A DNA stretch of 47,048 nt. Origin: a virus. The notes beneath the pieces are model-generated. The model saw nothing but the letters and a program-made list of their open reading frames with translations, ran no database searches and was not told the origin of the DNA. Position numbers and translations under genes: made by a program. The stretch spans positions 1-47,048 of IMG/VR virus record IMGVR_UViG_3300021091_000132. The stretch is one strand, 5' to 3'. How positions within the stretch are numbered: position 1 is the stretch's first letter; every line of letters begins with the position of its first letter. Positions 22,981 to 31,453 of this stretch are shown here, piece by piece.

Positions 22981-23855
22981 TTTGGTAGCACCTTCCTATC
23001 ATATTGTGGTAGTTGCACCTGCATCATCTCATGAACAGCACCACCATAACTCAGAATATCATCCGCAGTATATTTTTGACTATTATTTTCCCACCATTTT
23101 TTAATACATGATGTTGCAAGAATGTCATATATCTTGTTGTGATATGCACTAATAATTGGATCATATTCTTCATCCTCTTCAATATTTTCAATCTTATTAT
23201 CGGGGGCAACAGCAAGTTTAGGGTCTAAACAAACAAGAGGTAATGTATAAGATTTTCCTACCTGATAAATTAAAAAATCATCGCTACTATATGACTCTCT
23301 AGGAACTTTTAAATCTCTAAGACTATTATTAAGTTTAAAACTTCCATCTGGTTGTAAATGTATTTTAATTAATTTTTCAACAAAAAGTCTATTAACAATA
23401 AAACAAGCAGCAGAAGAGCAATGCCATTCTCTTGGGTTTAAATGCATCTTTAATACATGGTCATGACAATGATAAAACTGAACAATGTCCCAGTTATAAG
23501 GAAGTCTCTTCATCACAGTTTGCCAATCAAACGGCCAATATTCAACAAGGTCTAAACAAAGGTCATCTTGAACAATCATGCAAACTTCTGAGATTCCAGA
23601 TTGATACCACTCAATCAAAGTAGTGAACTCATTCATAACAATTGAAGCATCCGACGGTGCAAGAAGCATCAAATCAAGTTTATGTGCCCACTCATCAATT
23701 TTTGCCGTAGAGAATCTAGATGCAGAAACTCGTGTGAAGTCTGTAATTCCCCATTTTTTGAACTGACCTTCAATATGTTCCTTTCTATCAAGTCGATGGT
23801 CTAGGTTTAAATAAAAAATTGGTGGTAATCCTTTTAGTTTATTATCTAAATTCAT
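22977..23855 (-). CDS. Glycosyltransferase family 25-like protein, copy 5
   Basis: A 292-aa protein. It has IFYLNLDHRLDRKEH, WGITDFTRVSASRF, an acidic site MIVQDDLCL (QDD where copies 1 and 3 have EDD), KRLPYNWDIVQFYHC, then DFLIYQVGKSYTLP and KKWWENN...DDILSYGG. The QDD form keeps two Asp, so metal binding is still possible. ATGA overlaps join it to the DegT-like gene upstream and to copy 4 downstream. It is the most upstream of the five in transcription order. Confidence 0.72.
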   Translation of the reverse strand: MNLDNKLKGLPPIFYLNLDHRLDRKEHIEGQFKKWGITDFTRVSASRFSTAKIDEWAHKLDLMLLAPSDASIVMNEFTTLIEWYQSGISEVCMIVQDDLCLDLVEYWPFDWQTVMKRLPYNWDIVQFYHCHDHVLKMHLNPREWHCSSAACFIVNRLFVEKLIKIHLQPDGSFKLNNSLRDLKVPRESYSSDDFLIYQVGKSYTLPLVCLDPKLAVAPDNKIENIEEDEEYDPIISAYHNKIYDILATSCIKKWWENNSQKYTADDILSYGGAVHEMMQVQLPQYDRKVLPK

Positions 23856-24454
23856 TTTTTAAATACTCGCATATCTGGCAAAAACGGATAGTCAAGATAT
23901 TGATATCTTTTTGGTTCTTTAAAAGCAACTTCTTTAAATTTTTCAATTCCTAGAGATGCTGTTTCTGGAGTCATATAATAGTGATACCCTATCATATCTA
24001 TGTCTTGTTCACCCCAAGGTTTATCATTAGTTCTACCATCATAAACCATCTTTTTAAGGCAATTGTATGCCTCTAAATTATCCAATAATATCATTCCACC
24101 TCTACCAAGATTTAAATGTTTTCTAAATTGAAAACTCAAACACATATATGTTCCTGGAAGATATGAATCCTTTTCCCATAAAACTGCCGCGTCAATTATA
24201 TTAGTGTTCCAAAGATAATAATAGTCATTCCAAATATAATTCTTTTTCCATGTCCACTTTATTCCCAACTTCTCTGCAGTGAATGGGATCGAAATATAAG
24301 TTTGTTCTGGTATTTGAATATCGTCATATTTCTCGTATCGCAAACACAATTCGATTGCATGTGTGCAGCAATCTGTTGCAACCGCATATGGTGCATTAAA
24401 ATAGTTTGCGATTAATCTTTCAAACTCAGATACAGTATCAAATCCCACTTTCAT
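23852..24454 (-). CDS. Short DegT/DnrJ/EryC1/StrS-type aminotransferase homologue
   Basis: A 200-aa protein. It has the N-terminal half of a sugar aminotransferase: FERLIANYFNAPYAVATDCCTHAIELCLR (the usual N-terminal part of the PLP-binding domain), PEQTYISIPFTAEKLG, then CLSFQFRKHLNLGRGGMIL, in which the Lys of RKHL matches the PLP-binding Lys of the family. Usual length is about 370 aa; here most of the C-terminal domain is missing and the protein ends shortly after YDGR...GYHYYMTPE. It may be a shortened natural form rather than a wreck, since the frame is open and flanked by overlaps. The start is at ATG 24454, with GGAGGA upstream. Confidence 0.75.
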   Translation of the reverse strand: MKVGFDTVSEFERLIANYFNAPYAVATDCCTHAIELCLRYEKYDDIQIPEQTYISIPFTAEKLGIKWTWKKNYIWNDYYYLWNTNIIDAAVLWEKDSYLPGTYMCLSFQFRKHLNLGRGGMILLDNLEAYNCLKKMVYDGRTNDKPWGEQDIDMIGYHYYMTPETASLGIEKFKEVAFKEPKRYQYLDYPFLPDMRVFKK

Positions 24455-25166
24455 ATAACTTAAAATCCTCCGCATAAAGTTCCTTGAATTCTTCACAATC
24501 AAATACAAAGTTCTCGTATAAGTAAGTGCATATTGAAGTATAATTAGGATAAAAATATTTTGAGTCTCTTAAATGTGGTATTTTAAACGATTCATATTTT
24601 TCTCTTTGCTCCGTATCTTCAATATTATCTTTTATAAAATTATTAACATTCTCAGTAAGATTTCCATCCAGTTTTATTAATTTTAAATTACCACCATGTT
24701 CAAAACACAATCTTAAAAAAACTTTTTGAGGTGCAGTATGTTCATCATAGATATATTTTTTATTCTTAATTTCCTTAACTACCCATTCTACTGGTGGTCT
24801 ATATCTACACATAAACTCATTTAATCCAGATACCCATCTTTTTCCTGGTTCTCTTGTTATAGCAAAAAATGTATGGTTTGATTCTACAAAATACTGAGAT
24901 AAAAAATCTGGATTTTTTGCTCTTGGTAATTTATCTAGAGGAATAAATTGAGAACAATTTAAATTAAATGCTGTTGTTACAGAAGTGCTTCCACATTTAT
25001 CAACGTGCATGTAAACTAACTTATAGTCTTTTGCCCAATAACAATTGACAAACCCCTCCTTATGTATTTCTTGACCCTTTATTCCTTTTTGTAATTTAAA
25101 AGAAAATGATGAGCAATACTTTGTATACTGCTCTACAACATCATCTATAACTGCTCTTCTTTTCAT
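24438..25166 (-). CDS. Sulfotransferase-like protein
   Basis: A 242-aa protein. The PAPS 5'-phosphosulfate loop appears as YMHVDKCGSTSVTTAF (about 52-67), and the 3'-phosphate site as FFAITREPGKRWVSGLNEF (about 100-118). This matches carbohydrate/Sulfotransfer_2-type enzymes, which transfer sulfate from PAPS to a sugar hydroxyl or amine. There is no N-terminal membrane anchor, so it should be cytosolic. It overlaps the DegT-like gene by 17 nt and abuts an oxygenase gene (ATGA). It suggests that the island product, or the host glycan, is sulfated. Confidence 0.8.
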   Translation of the reverse strand: MKRRAVIDDVVEQYTKYCSSFSFKLQKGIKGQEIHKEGFVNCYWAKDYKLVYMHVDKCGSTSVTTAFNLNCSQFIPLDKLPRAKNPDFLSQYFVESNHTFFAITREPGKRWVSGLNEFMCRYRPPVEWVVKEIKNKKYIYDEHTAPQKVFLRLCFEHGGNLKLIKLDGNLTENVNNFIKDNIEDTEQREKYESFKIPHLRDSKYFYPNYTSICTYLYENFVFDCEEFKELYAEDFKLYESGI

Positions 25167-25696
25167 AATGTTGCGGTTATCTGCATAGTATATCTATTTT
25201 CATTACCTAGATTTGCCGCCATGTGTGGTGTGTTTCCTCTCCACCACAAATAATCTCCCTTTGACCATTTTACATATGGTTCTCCATCCAATTCAAAATA
25301 ATGTCCGCTTTTCCAATCATCAAGGAAAATTAAAATCCTACAAATTTTATTTACATCTGGTTCATTGTAAATTTCTCTAAACTTAGGATAATTATCTTGA
25401 TGCTCGGGCATTATTGTTCCTGGAGGCATACAATAAAGAGACAAGGAAGTGTCTTTAATAAATAACCATTCATCACCATCTTGAATATACTTTTTTTTAA
25501 ACACATCCACAATGTTATGACACCACTCAGGAACACCTCTATATTCTTCCCGAAGAAGTCCAGTATAATTTACATACAAATGTCCCAATGATTTCCACCG
25601 ATTAACGGTTTCATCATCAGGAAATTGCCTCCTATCTGGATATTCTATATTAACATAATCTCCAATTATGTTAGAATCGATTCTTTTTACTTTCAT
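25163..25696 (-). CDS. 2OG/Fe(II) oxygenase-like protein (177 aa)
   Basis: Motifs: LYCMPPGTIMPEHQDNYP (HxD), IFLDDWKSGHYFEL, GDYLWWRGNTPHMAANLG (distal His) and ENRYTMQITATL (Arg). The order fits a cupin-fold 2OG/iron oxygenase, or a close relative binding iron without 2OG. The ATG at 25694-25696 follows the gp41 stop by one base; the longer frame uses TTG. It is the first gene of the accessory island in transcription order, directly behind the helicase gene, and is probably read through from it. Confidence 0.7.
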   Translation of the reverse strand: MKVKRIDSNIIGDYVNIEYPDRRQFPDDETVNRWKSLGHLYVNYTGLLREEYRGVPEWCHNIVDVFKKKYIQDGDEWLFIKDTSLSLYCMPPGTIMPEHQDNYPKFREIYNEPDVNKICRILIFLDDWKSGHYFELDGEPYVKWSKGDYLWWRGNTPHMAANLGNENRYTMQITATL

Positions 25697-25697
25697 A

Positions 25698-27080
25698 TTA
25701 AAATGTAAACGCACCAAATTTATCTTTTAGCGAAGATTTTTTTTCTTCATACTCATATTCTTCTTCTTGACCACTATCGGTAATATTGTTCTGAGCACTT
25801 TGTTCACAATCATACAACCTCATTTTTGCTCTGTCAATACCCAAGACAAATCTTTTAAACACAGTAGGATCATTATATCTATTCTTAAGTTGCTTTACCA
25901 TAATCTGTCCCAACTGCTCAAGCTCTTCAGTGCTAATAAGGGCAAACATAAGATCAGCAGTAGCAGGGAGACCAAAGGACTCACTAGTATCAGTAAGTTC
26001 AACATCACTATTACCATAACCTGAACGGGTGGTCTGAGTAGCGGAGACAATTGGGACATTAAACTCGACGGCGAGTCCCCTAAGTTCTTCAGCAATTGCT
26101 TTGATATAAGAATAAGAATTGACAGACAAGTTTGCCCTATACCTGCTGGAAGCACAAATATTAAGGTAGTCAATGAAAATAATATCAGGTCTAAATGACT
26201 TCTTAAGTGCAAGTTCATTAAGCAATGACTTAAAGTGTCCACTATGGGCAGATGCAGTTGGATATTCTTTAATTATAAGATGTCCCTTTGTTTTGTTTAC
26301 AAGGGTATTAATTTTGTTTTCAAAAATTTGTTTTGGTAAATTAACTAATTCTTGAATCGGGACATTAAGAAGGTTGGCATCAATTCGTTCAGCAATTCGT
26401 TCCTCCGCCATTTCAAGAGTGATGTACAAAACGTTCCTGCCTTGCAATAAGACGGAAGCAGCAACATGGCACATAAAGAGACTTTTTCCGACACCTGTAC
26501 CAGCCAAAGCGACATTGAGAGTCTTATTAGGTAAACCACCTTTTGTGATTTTGTTGAAGTACTCCAAATCGAATTCGATTTTGTCTTCCTTTCTGTGATA
26601 AAACTCAAATCGTTCTTCATAATTTTGTAGATAATCATGACCAATGTTGTTATCAAAAGATACTGCTAATGCATCCGATAGAATATTTGGAATAGCATCT
26701 CTAGTTTTTTTCTCATCATTACCATCTGCAATATGGATTGATTCCATAAGAGCAAGATAGATAGCACGATCACGACACCACTTTTCAGTTGTATCAAGTA
26801 ACCACTGTTGATCTACAGGAGCATCATTGAGAGAATTACTAATTTCTCTGATTTCTTTAACTTCAGTCTCTGTAAGATCTGTGCGATTTTCTAATTCAAT
26901 ACCAAGTGCTTCTAAGGTAATCGCAGAACCATACTTAACAATAAATTGAACAACCTCTTCAAAAATTATCTTCTCAGTAACTTTATCAAAATAAGTTGGT
27001 TGAATAAACGGAATAACTTTTCTAGAGTAATCTTCATTAAATACTAAATTTCTGAGAATAGTTGTCTCAATTCGTTCCAT
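25698..27080 (-). CDS. 41: Replicative DNA helicase (T4 gp41, DnaB-like)
   Basis: Hexameric 5'-3' helicase that unwinds the fork and recruits primase gp61. At 460 aa it is close to the T4 size. The N-terminal helical domain spans about 1-170. The RecA-like domain has Walker A LAGTGVGKS (about 192-200), Walker B DIIFIDYLNI, the Gln-containing VSATQTTRSGYG and an Arg-rich motif later (KQLKNRYNDP). An acidic tail (EEEYEYEEKK) could bind partners. The start at 27080 (MERIETTIL) overlaps the uvsX end by 14 nt. Confidence 0.95.
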   Translation of the reverse strand: MERIETTILRNLVFNEDYSRKVIPFIQPTYFDKVTEKIIFEEVVQFIVKYGSAITLEALGIELENRTDLTETEVKEIREISNSLNDAPVDQQWLLDTTEKWCRDRAIYLALMESIHIADGNDEKKTRDAIPNILSDALAVSFDNNIGHDYLQNYEERFEFYHRKEDKIEFDLEYFNKITKGGLPNKTLNVALAGTGVGKSLFMCHVAASVLLQGRNVLYITLEMAEERIAERIDANLLNVPIQELVNLPKQIFENKINTLVNKTKGHLIIKEYPTASAHSGHFKSLLNELALKKSFRPDIIFIDYLNICASSRYRANLSVNSYSYIKAIAEELRGLAVEFNVPIVSATQTTRSGYGNSDVELTDTSESFGLPATADLMFALISTEELEQLGQIMVKQLKNRYNDPTVFKRFVLGIDRAKMRLYDCEQSAQNNITDSGQEEEYEYEEKKSSLKDKFGAFTF

Positions 27081-28074
27081 AAGAGAATTCTTTTTTCGCG
27101 GCAGCATCAAGTTGCTGCATTACTTCTTCCGTAAAATATTGATCTGGGTTTTTTAGAATCTCCTTACCGTAAATTTTCTTACCATTAATCTCATATCGTC
27201 CTGCTACATTCTTCCAGAGTCCACCAATCTCACCAAGTTCCAAAAGACCATAGTAACGATCAAGGCCGCGCTCATCATAATACAAACGGATCTCAACATC
27301 TTTGTTCTCCTTACTCAAACGCGATTTAGCAGTCTTAGCTTTGATAATATTTCCGACCACTTCCGTTCCATCCTTTTCTTTCTTTTTGCTGAGATAAATG
27401 ATCGTACTTGCTGCGTATTTGAGTCCAGAACCTCCCCCCATTTCTTTCGTTGGTACATAAGCTCCGATGACATCGTATGTATGATTTGTGACAATGAGCG
27501 GGACATTTGCTTGACCTAGTTTGAGTGTGAGCATTCGGAACGCACCTTTGACCAGTTGAGATTTGGTCATGTCACGAACTTGTTTGTCGTTTAGTGCGTC
27601 AGTGATTTCTTTCTCAGTGGAAAGCATACCCAGAGAGTCTAGTACAAAAATACAGGGTTTGCGTTCTTCTAATGACTTCTTAAGATATATATCTATCGCT
27701 TTGAGTGCCTTTCCTCTAAACTCTTCAACAGTAACAACATTGACAACCACAAGACGAGAAGTATCAATTCCACGGGATTCTACAAGTGATTTGGTAATAG
27801 CGGCTTCAGTATCAAAATAGAGACAATAACCATCGGGATTATTATCAAGGAAATTCTTAACCACAGCGAGAGCAAAGAAAGTTTTTCCAGTAGAAGACTC
27901 TCCAGCAATAGCAGTAATCTTATTCCCAGATACACCACCAAATATGCTACCTGAAACCAGTGCATTAAAAATGTACGAACCCGTGTCAACATAAGTCTCA
28001 GTCTCATCAATATCGGATGCTAACTTAGTAAAGTCATCACCGATTTCTTTTACAATATCTTTAAGAAAATCCAT
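27067..28074 (-). CDS. uvsX: UvsX RecA-like recombinase
   Basis: A 335-aa strand-exchange protein for recombination-dependent replication and repair. It has Walker A AGESSTGKTFFA (about 56-67), the catalytic-Glu region YFDTEAAI, Walker B CIFVLDSLG, and VTNHTYDV (L2-type region) followed by EMGGGSGLKYAAS. These match T4 UvsX and distant RecA. Its ATG shares one base with the stop of the 54-aa gene (TAATG), and its end overlaps gp41, so UvsX and gp41 are probably made together. Confidence 0.95.
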   Translation of the reverse strand: MDFLKDIVKEIGDDFTKLASDIDETETYVDTGSYIFNALVSGSIFGGVSGNKITAIAGESSTGKTFFALAVVKNFLDNNPDGYCLYFDTEAAITKSLVESRGIDTSRLVVVNVVTVEEFRGKALKAIDIYLKKSLEERKPCIFVLDSLGMLSTEKEITDALNDKQVRDMTKSQLVKGAFRMLTLKLGQANVPLIVTNHTYDVIGAYVPTKEMGGGSGLKYAASTIIYLSKKKEKDGTEVVGNIIKAKTAKSRLSKENKDVEIRLYYDERGLDRYYGLLELGEIGGLWKNVAGRYEINGKKIYGKEILKNPDQYFTEEVMQQLDAAAKKEFSYGTN

Positions 28075-28238
28075 TAGGCAACCATCCCGTATTGTTCACG
28101 AAGTATTTTTTTATAGGGTAAACCCTGTTCTCTAAGTTCTTTTACAAGTTTAAGTTTTTGATAAAGTGCAGAATCTCCACCCATTGTCATGGCACTAATA
28201 ATAGTGTTTAGTTCATTGTCATTAATTGGCAAGTCCAT
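28074..28238 (-). CDS. Small conserved-type protein between gp43 and uvsX (54 aa)
   Basis: Translated by hand: MDLPINDNELNTIISAMTMGG..., with a basic helix (LYQKLKLVKELREQG) and PYKKILREQYGMVA at the end. It fits exactly between gp43 and uvsX, with TAATG junctions on both sides. I recall an equivalent small gene in this place in other cyanophages. No function is known to me; its position suggests a replication or recombination accessory. Confidence 0.85.
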   Translation of the reverse strand: MDLPINDNELNTIISAMTMGGDSALYQKLKLVKELREQGLPYKKILREQYGMVA

Positions 28239-30733
28239 TATGCAAAAAAGAGTTCAAGGTTTACAGTTTTTTCTACGTTCCACCCAATTGAATCAAGGAT
28301 AGATTTAAGGGGATCTACAAAACTTTTTTCAAATTGTAAGTCATAATCAATGTATTTGTCAAGATTAAGTTCCTTAGGGAAATCTTGAATAAAAGAGATA
28401 ATATTCTCTTGTATAGTATTTGGTTTTTTCAAGTAGACAAATTTAATCTTTTCACCATTACCAATTAGAGAATACTTATTGGTTAGTTTTTTCTGTTTGA
28501 TATAATGATTGAAGAGAAGTGCTCCACGAATATGAATTGGAGTTCCTTTTATATAAATGTCCGATGAAGATTGATACTTACGAACATCAGAAGCAGTTCG
28601 TGGAAAAGCAATTTGTTCTGGAGGAAGGGATTTAAACTCAGTTCTACATTTATCAATAAAGTTGATTACATCTTCTTCTGTTCCACTCATCATCAACTTA
28701 AGTCCATCCTTAATCATTTTGCGGCAAGGGGCAGGTGTAGAAGACTTGACTGCCTCAATACCCATCATCTTGAGTTTGGGTTCTTCATAACGGACACCTT
28801 CACTATCCCAGACATTCAAAATGTAACGCTTCTTGGCAGTCCAGATTCCACGTTCTGCAATGTTCTCACGTTTCATCTGCATCTTCTGGTCATATGCATT
28901 TACATACGTAGCCAGTTCTTGGTAGCAACCTTCAATATAGTTTTCAAGTTCCACTTTACAGACCTTATCAAGGAACGTGACAACGCCTTCAGTAGTTTTC
29001 TCTCTTCCCTTGTATACAGTTTCAACCAAAGGACCCATATTAAGATAAATGGAGTCAGTATCTGCAGCAATAACATAGTCTTCTTCTTCTGTCTTCAAAA
29101 GTTTATTAAGATAAGAATTCATTTTGTTTTCAATCCAGCGGATCGATACCTGACCAGATAATGTAATTGCTTCAGCATTTGCTAGTTTGTAATAGCGAAA
29201 ATACTGATTACCAATAGCACCATAGGCAGAGTTAAGTTGAATCTTCCTTGCCATTTGAATGTTGTTACATCGAGCAATCTCCTTTTCCAATTCTTTTGTC
29301 TTTTTCTTTTCATACTCTTGCTTTGCTTCAAGCATCTTCTTTTTGTAGATGGTTCGATCTTTATAAATCTTCTCCATCAGTTCTGGGAGAAATCCTCGCA
29401 CATCCTTACGGAACATTGCTCCGTTAGCACAAACCGCTTTATCTTTATACAATTCAAAAGTAATGTCTTGATTTAAAATTTTATCAACAGTTACGTTTGG
29501 ATGTTTCTCTTCCAGAAGAGTTTCTGGTGAGATGTTGTATTGCATAATGAGGTGAGGATATAGAGAATTCAAGTCAAAACTTACCACCCAATCATACTTT
29601 CCAGGAATAGGTTCTTTTACATATGCTCCAGCATACTTGGAGTCCTTACCTGAACGTTCTTTGGGAGGAATCACAATATTCCTCTCCTTCAAATAATTAA
29701 AGATAATTGTATCCCACATCCTAACTTGATAGAACACATCCTCATAGTTCACTTTGGCGTCATATGCCATTGTAAGAGCAAGTTCAATCAGTTTCATCTT
29801 GTCTTCCAAACGGTCAACAAGTTCCACGTCAACGATGTTGTATTCTACAAACTTTTGCCAACCTTTAGTGTAAAAGTCTTTAAAAGTATCAAACTCAGAG
29901 TGGTCTAGTTTTTTCTGCCCAAGTTCCACACTTGCAATATGGTCAAGACGATAAGACTCTTGGTTGGTGTAAGTAAACTTCTTATACAAATCCAGATAAT
30001 CTAACTGAGAGATTCCACCAATATCATAAGATATTTGTTTTCTTCCAGTGACAAAAATCTCTTGTTCTGTTACCAGTCCCCAAGGAGACAATCTCTTCAT
30101 CAACTTCTCACCAAGGACTCTATCTAATCGACGGACAATATATGGAATGTCATACAACTTACTATTCCATCCAGTAATAACTTCTGGAGTATTTTCCATC
30201 CACCAATTGATAAAGTCGTTCAAAAGATCATATTCATTATTAAATCTCTTGTAATAAAGATTACCCTTATTCAACTTAAATGGTCCTTGACCCCAGGTGA
30301 TGATCTCTTTTGTTGTATAATCTTGAATTGTGATAAGTAAAACTTCTTCTGCTGCATTTTCTACATCTGGAAATCCGTTCTCAGATGCAACCTCAATATC
30401 AATCGTAAACAGTTTAATTTTACTAATATCAAATTTAATTTCAGATTGTGGATACTTGTCTGATATGTATTGGTAGATATATCTTTCATTCCCGTAGACT
30501 TTAAATCCATCTACACCTTCATATTTTTTTATGAACTCCCTACATTCTCTTACAAATCCAGGTTTAATAGCATCTACATATTCCCCAGATAAAGTTTTAT
30601 AATTTGTTTTTTTATTTGCAGTAACAAAAAGGGTCGGGGTGAACTTCTCACGAGTCATGAAGTGTTTTCCATCTTCATATCCTCTTACGAGAAATTGATC
30701 CCCGACCATTTGGACGTTGGTATAAAACCTCAT
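28238..30733 (-). CDS. 43: Family B DNA polymerase (T4 gp43)
   Basis: Main replicative polymerase with 3'-5' proofreading. At 831 aa it is slightly shorter than T4 gp43 (898 aa). The exonuclease motif LFTIDIEVAS (about 107-116) carries the Asp-Glu pair. Polymerase motif A is SFDLNSLYPHLIMQYN, motif B KIQLNSAYGAIGNQY, and motif C AADTDSIYLNMG. The C-terminus ends VNLELFFA, a short hydrophobic tail fitting clamp (gp45) binding. The gene is intact, with no intein or intron. It lies downstream of two Sm-like genes, joined by TAATG to both neighbours. Confidence 0.97.
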   Translation of the reverse strand: MRFYTNVQMVGDQFLVRGYEDGKHFMTREKFTPTLFVTANKKTNYKTLSGEYVDAIKPGFVRECREFIKKYEGVDGFKVYGNERYIYQYISDKYPQSEIKFDISKIKLFTIDIEVASENGFPDVENAAEEVLLITIQDYTTKEIITWGQGPFKLNKGNLYYKRFNNEYDLLNDFINWWMENTPEVITGWNSKLYDIPYIVRRLDRVLGEKLMKRLSPWGLVTEQEIFVTGRKQISYDIGGISQLDYLDLYKKFTYTNQESYRLDHIASVELGQKKLDHSEFDTFKDFYTKGWQKFVEYNIVDVELVDRLEDKMKLIELALTMAYDAKVNYEDVFYQVRMWDTIIFNYLKERNIVIPPKERSGKDSKYAGAYVKEPIPGKYDWVVSFDLNSLYPHLIMQYNISPETLLEEKHPNVTVDKILNQDITFELYKDKAVCANGAMFRKDVRGFLPELMEKIYKDRTIYKKKMLEAKQEYEKKKTKELEKEIARCNNIQMARKIQLNSAYGAIGNQYFRYYKLANAEAITLSGQVSIRWIENKMNSYLNKLLKTEEEDYVIAADTDSIYLNMGPLVETVYKGREKTTEGVVTFLDKVCKVELENYIEGCYQELATYVNAYDQKMQMKRENIAERGIWTAKKRYILNVWDSEGVRYEEPKLKMMGIEAVKSSTPAPCRKMIKDGLKLMMSGTEEDVINFIDKCRTEFKSLPPEQIAFPRTASDVRKYQSSSDIYIKGTPIHIRGALLFNHYIKQKKLTNKYSLIGNGEKIKFVYLKKPNTIQENIISFIQDFPKELNLDKYIDYDLQFEKSFVDPLKSILDSIGWNVEKTVNLELFFA

Positions 30734-30993
30734 TACTTAGTCAAGCTTTCATATAGTTCTTTGATTCTAGCATTGGGTTCGGCAATCGTCAAGATTTTGT
30801 CGGAATGAATTATGAACTCATTCTGCTTGGTCAGTTCTCCTAACCAAGGTTGCAACGTTCCATCAGAAACAATATTAAATGGTTCTATAAGTTTGCAATC
30901 TGGTTCTCCAAGATCTGCAGATTCTAGTTCTTCAATTTGAGAAATTAAAGTTCCTCCAGATTGGAAAATAATTACCTTTGCATCTTTTGCCAT
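30733..30993 (-). CDS. Sm-like small protein, copy A (86 aa)
   Basis: Begins MAKDAKVIIFQSGGTLISQIEEL. The pattern of short beta strands (VIIFQSGG, CKLIEPFNIV, LQPWLGELTKQNEFIIHSDKILTIAEP) matches the proteins at 30995-31345 and 36908-37195, which look like phage Sm/LSm-fold proteins. The start ATG at 30993 has GAGGA 8 nt upstream. It lies directly before gp43. The RNA- or protein-binding role is unknown. Confidence 0.65.
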   Translation of the reverse strand: MAKDAKVIIFQSGGTLISQIEELESADLGEPDCKLIEPFNIVSDGTLQPWLGELTKQNEFIIHSDKILTIAEPNARIKELYESLTK

Positions 30994-30994
30994 A

Positions 30995-31345
30995 TCAGCA
31001 ATCCTCACATGAATCGGTTAAAATAATAGATTGTTCTTGAGTTTCTTCAGTTTCTCTAAGAATATCTACAGTATACATTTTATACAGTTCATCCACTGGA
31101 TCAATAAAAGTAACGATCCAGTCAAGAGGAACTGGGAATCTAATCCCCTTGCCCAGTGGAATCCATGGACTCAATTTAATGTCAAAGGATGCCTTACCAG
31201 TTTCCTCATTAACTTTTGGATCACTGGTTTCAACCAAACAAGGTTTGATAAAGAAGTATCCAACTACTTTATCTTCAAGAAGCATTTCCTCAACTTTGGT
31301 AACAATCTGTTCTCCTGTTTTTACAACAGCTAATTTAATTGCCAT
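30995..31345 (-). CDS. Sm-like small protein, copy B (116 aa)
   Basis: MAIKLAVVKTGEQIVTKVEEM... with VGYFFIKPCLVE, FDIKLSPWIPLGKGIRFPVPLDWIVTFIDPVDELYKMY. The TGE-x-I strand, the SPW-x-PL segment and the terminal I-x-I-x-P/E-x-L-x-x-x-Y helix parallel copies A and C. A longer loop (SDPKVNEETGKASFD) and a Cys-containing acidic tail (LTDSCEDC) are unique. Separated by one base from copy A. Function unknown; the family label is by pattern only. Confidence 0.65.
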   Translation of the reverse strand: MAIKLAVVKTGEQIVTKVEEMLLEDKVVGYFFIKPCLVETSDPKVNEETGKASFDIKLSPWIPLGKGIRFPVPLDWIVTFIDPVDELYKMYTVDILRETEETQEQSIILTDSCEDC

Positions 31346-31378
31346 AATTTTGATAAAACTTTATTTAAATATTAGCAC

Positions 31379-31419
31379 AAAAAAGAAAATGGGGCAAGAT
31401 CTGATATTTGCCAGACCCC
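31379..31419 (-). terminator. Probable terminator upstream of the Sm-like/gp43 genes
   Basis: On the minus strand GGGG...CCCC encloses an imperfect hairpin (with either GGCAA/TTGCC or TCTG/CAGA as inner stem), followed by ATTTTCTTTTTT. It lies 30-70 nt after the hsp20 stop and would end the hsp20 transcript. The 103-nt gap around it holds no gene. Confidence 0.5.
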
Positions 31420-31445
31420 ACCCTTGCGCCGACGATATTCAATTA

Positions 31446-31453
31446 TATTTATA
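31446..31453 (-). promoter_or_regulatory. TATAAATA late-type box at the hsp20 stop codon
   Basis: A perfect TATAAATA overlaps the last codon and stop of hsp20 on the minus strand. A hairpin plus T-run begins about 27 nt downstream, before the next gene. If it fires, it gives either a very short RNA or late read-through into copy B and gp43. The match could be incidental, because it is partly coding (CTATAA). Confidence 0.4.

Noticed and set aside
14244-25696. Island as an integrated mobile element
   Set aside because: No transposase, integrase, inverted ends or direct flanking repeats were seen; the genes are aligned with and coupled to the phage genes around them.
28571-29161. 196-codon open frame on the plus strand
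   Set aside because: It lies antisense to gp43 in the region coding for conserved polymerase motifs; its product is Phe/His/Leu-rich with no domain. All other long plus-strand frames (for example 43104-43829) are likewise antisense to recognised genes.
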